The notes under the pieces were generated by a model. That model did not search any database. It was given only the letters and a program-made list of their open reading frames with translations, and was not told where the DNA came from. From the NCBI GenBank assembly GCA_004151065.3, contig NWUY0303875313.1, positions 1-10,204 of the forward strand: DNA of 10,204 nt. Direction: 5' to 3'. The DNA comes from Larix sibirica. Its lineage: Eukaryota > Streptophyta > Pinopsida > Pinales > Pinaceae. Below, piece after piece: positions 8,061 through 10,204 of this stretch (position 1 is the stretch's first letter; each line of letters starts with the position of its first letter). The position numbers were made by a program, and so were the translations under genes.

Positions 8061-9139
8061 TGGGAGGTAAACATAAAAGCATAAACACTGAAACTATGGA
8101 TTGTTATATTCTTCCTCAAGACAAAAACTACTGTAACTATGAGCTTTCTACCAAGAGCCATAGGAGCTGACTATTTGTATACAAATTGGCGCGTAACAGA
8201 GAACAAACTAACATTCAAATACCCAGGAGTCAAATTTGGTTTTCCTTGCTTAGCCATCCTAGAAGGAGAGGAATAGGGTTGAACAGTACATCCATCCACC
8301 ATCGAGACCGAAACTAGAGGAGCCCAAACCTAGGCTAAATGATCGCACTAACTCAGAATTGTATGCATCTTTTCATCCTGTAAATCCATCCACAAATAGA
8401 GTTCCTTTATTTTCCCATTCATCTAATACATCAAACACTCCAAACGCTCCAATTATGAAGCTATTCCTCATGTCGAGTAAAAAATGCTTCCATATGCCCA
8501 AGCCCTCATGTTACCTCTCCACACGTGTTCCCTTTACCTTATAGAAGGCACTGCCAGAGAGTTGATAGTACACTTAGATCCCGAGTTCAGGAAGATGCAT
8601 ATTGTAACCAAGTGAACAGACCATAAAGTTCTTAGAAATTGCAGACTTGCAGAAAACGGAAACAAAATTAATTGCAAAACACGCCTAGCTGATGTTGACA
8701 GGCATGCAATGCGCATTAGAATGAGTGCACACAGTGAAAAACCAATGGATACTAGAGTGGGAAGACATGATATACAAAAAAAAACATAAATAAACGTGTA
8801 GTACTTTCATTACATAGATAAATGACGGGCATATGGCATTCAATGGTTGGTCGTAGGAACAACTAAAAGGAACAGTGTTTTTCAAAACACACTCCGGGGA
8901 AAAGACGCTTATTGACGTAATTATGTTCTATCAAATGGAAAAATCACCTAAGAAATTAGTTGTTATGCATGTTTCTTAGGAGATTGTTCTTCTCATTGCT
9001 TATAAAAGCAGCAGTAGTTAACTTGTTGAGAGGGGGGATCCAATAACAAAGTGTAGAGCCCAGAAGAGAGGAAAAATTTCAACTAAAATAAATAAATATA
9101 TATATAACATCATTTACATTAGATTATCCCTTTTAAATT
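8061..9139. other. Spacer upstream of the ARO pseudogene, nothing assigned
   Basis: I looked on the minus strand for the missing ARO N-terminus (the QLADQ, LYERPTRRI and KCRGNGL blocks) and did not find it. Small open frames at 8359-8544 (plus), 8534-8716 and 8685-8885 (minus) do not resemble known proteins. A TATAAAAG at 9001-9008 on the plus strand has no gene behind it. Confidence 0.5.
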
Positions 9140-9776
9140 TGTAACGAATAACAACCATATATAAGGCTCAAGAAGACCTACCTAGAGAGAAATGAAGGTC
9201 CTTCCTCGCCTCCACTGTGTTCCTCTAATTATGCTGCAAGTTTGCTCCCCAATTGAGGTCTTAAGTTCCCCTCTCCTCCCAACCAAATTTCCCTCGATTT
9301 CTACCGAGAGATCCCAATCCCTCAACCACAATCTATGCCAGTAGTATTTTTACCCTCCTAAAATCATCCAAAATATACTCCTTTTTCACCCTCTCTCCTT
9401 CTCATGAAAAAATCCCCCTCTTCTCACGTGAAACTTCCTCTTCTACTCCCCCCCCCTTGTTGCATGGATGTCTCCACTTGTCATCCATCGGGGGAGAGGC
9501 CCCTCCTTTCTCCACGTGTCCTTTTTCCCTCTAATTTTAGTTAATTTAATTCAATTTTTTCCCGATTATTCATGTAATTTCTTTATCCATTATTAGAATT
9601 TTATTTAATAATATGTACCATTAACATAATATTATTATATTTTATTTTATGCATTATAGAATTATATACCATTAGCATTTTTATTTATCATTATGTACGT
9701 TATTTTTGTAGTGATTTATTACATACAATTTTCTTGGTAATATTATTATGTTGTTTTCTATAATTGGGGCATTACA
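9140..9776 (-). mobile_element. Probable Ty3/gypsy-type LTR
   Basis: On the minus strand the element would start TGTAATGCCCCAATT at 9776 and end ...GTTATTCGTTACA at 9140, so its ends are TGTAA...TTACA inverted repeats of an LTR about 637 bp long. Immediately before the start lies a purine-rich tract preceded by GATGAAATTTCCTGAAGG. That closely resembles the GACGAAATTTCCTTAAGGGGGGAGGATGTAA-type junction between pol and the 3' LTR of many plant gypsy elements, which makes this the 3' LTR. The first part is very AT-rich (9540-9776) and the rest is purine-rich on the minus strand, with two CACGTG boxes (9425-9430, 9513-9518) and a nine-C run on the plus strand (9448-9456). The 3' LTR side should carry a target-site duplication beginning AATTT (9135-9139); the partner copy lies outside the window. 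The inner boundary is well supported, the outer one less so. Confidence 0.55.
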
Positions 9777-9790
9777 TACCTCTCCCCTTC
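9777..9790 (-). other. Polypurine tract (plus-strand priming site)
   Basis: The minus strand reads GAAGGGGAGAGGTA directly before the LTR start TGTAATG. Reverse transcription of LTR elements primes second-strand synthesis at such a tract. It fixes the element's direction as minus and marks 9776/9777 as the boundary between LTR and internal region. Confidence 0.6.
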
Positions 9791-10204
9791 AGGAAATTTC
9801 ATCCCGAAGTAAATCAATACTAGATATACACCTAAATAACTAATATTATTGTGCTAATGGAGGTGTTTACTCATGTGGGCATGGAAGGTAAATTCCTCAA
9901 CAACACTAAAATAATAAGACCTAATATAACTACATGTTATCATGATTACTTCTATTGTGTATATTCCATACATATTCATATAATGGTGGGGATTAGTTTT
10001 AATTTAAAAATGGTTAATTAACTATAGTATAATACTGATACCTATCCTCCTCCTCTTTCTTCAAAACAAAATACTAGGGTCTGCTTTTCCTCATGCTCCC
10101 TCACCCAATATCATATTACTTGATTAACCTCCAAACACCCCCAATACTTTGAATGTTCTACTTGCCATGGCACATGCCCTCTGTTGCAACTAGTATAAGG
10201 TCAG
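9791..10204 (-). mobile_element. Internal 3' region of the gypsy-type element
   Basis: By position this is element sequence upstream of the polypurine tract on the minus strand. GATGAAATTTCCTGAAGG at its edge is the usual end of the pol region in related elements, but no reading frame resembling integrase, chromodomain or RNase H could be followed, so it is either non-coding 3' sequence or decayed. It continues past the window end. Confidence 0.4.

Noticed and set aside
7729-8070. 113-codon plus-strand frame as a gene
   Set aside because: It is the antisense shadow of the best preserved ARO segment, which has clear family motifs on the minus strand.
9001-9008. TATAAAAG as a core promoter
   Set aside because: A good TATA word, but no coding sequence follows on the plus strand and such words are expected by chance in AT-rich DNA.
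9155-9167. CCATATATAAGG as a MADS-factor CArG box
   Set aside because: It has eight A/T bases between CC and GG, where the canonical site has six, and it lies inside the probable LTR edge with no gene nearby.

Overview
The window looks like non-genic DNA from a large, repeat-rich land-plant nuclear genome. The support is a decayed copy of a plant-specific ARMADILLO REPEAT ONLY (ARO) gene, Ty1/copia pol fragments of plant type, a probable Ty3/gypsy-type LTR with its polypurine tract, and long AT-rich spacers with many tandem duplications. A gymnosperm would fit this style, but nothing in the sequence fixes the species. I found no intact protein-coding gene, no tRNA or rRNA, no CRISPR array and no bacterial-type operon. 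All family assignments come from reading translations against remembered family motifs; no search was run.

Layout. Positions 324-1044 (minus strand) hold a broken reading frame with a recognisable G-patch domain. Positions 1347-2276 (plus strand) hold scattered copia pol pieces in the normal order: GAG-pre-integrase, integrase, then a short reverse-transcriptase motif. A (TA)7(TG)15 microsatellite lies among them. Positions 2311-2651 are five copies of a ~69-bp tandem repeat. Positions 2729-4337 are three copies of a ~541-bp tandem repeat. From 4531 to 5326 come three smaller arrays with units of 53, 90 and 60 bp, plus two perfect or near-perfect hairpins. From 5327 to 6518 I see only AT-rich spacer with one 48-bp duplication. 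Positions 6519-8060 (minus strand) are the ARO pseudogene, with at least five in-frame stops, about three frameshifts and an internal deletion. From 8061 to 9139 nothing is assignable. Positions 9140-9776 look like an LTR of a minus-strand retrotransposon; its polypurine tract follows at 9777-9790, and its non-coding internal 3' region fills the rest of the window.

How the parts relate. There is no pathway here: the window records retrotransposon insertion, gene decay and repeated local duplication. The two most informative items are the ARO remnant, which is recognisable almost to its C-terminus, and the G-patch remnant, whose downstream frame stays unusually open and which I cannot match confidently to a named family. 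The many different tandem units packed into 2.3-5.3 kb are the most striking structural feature.
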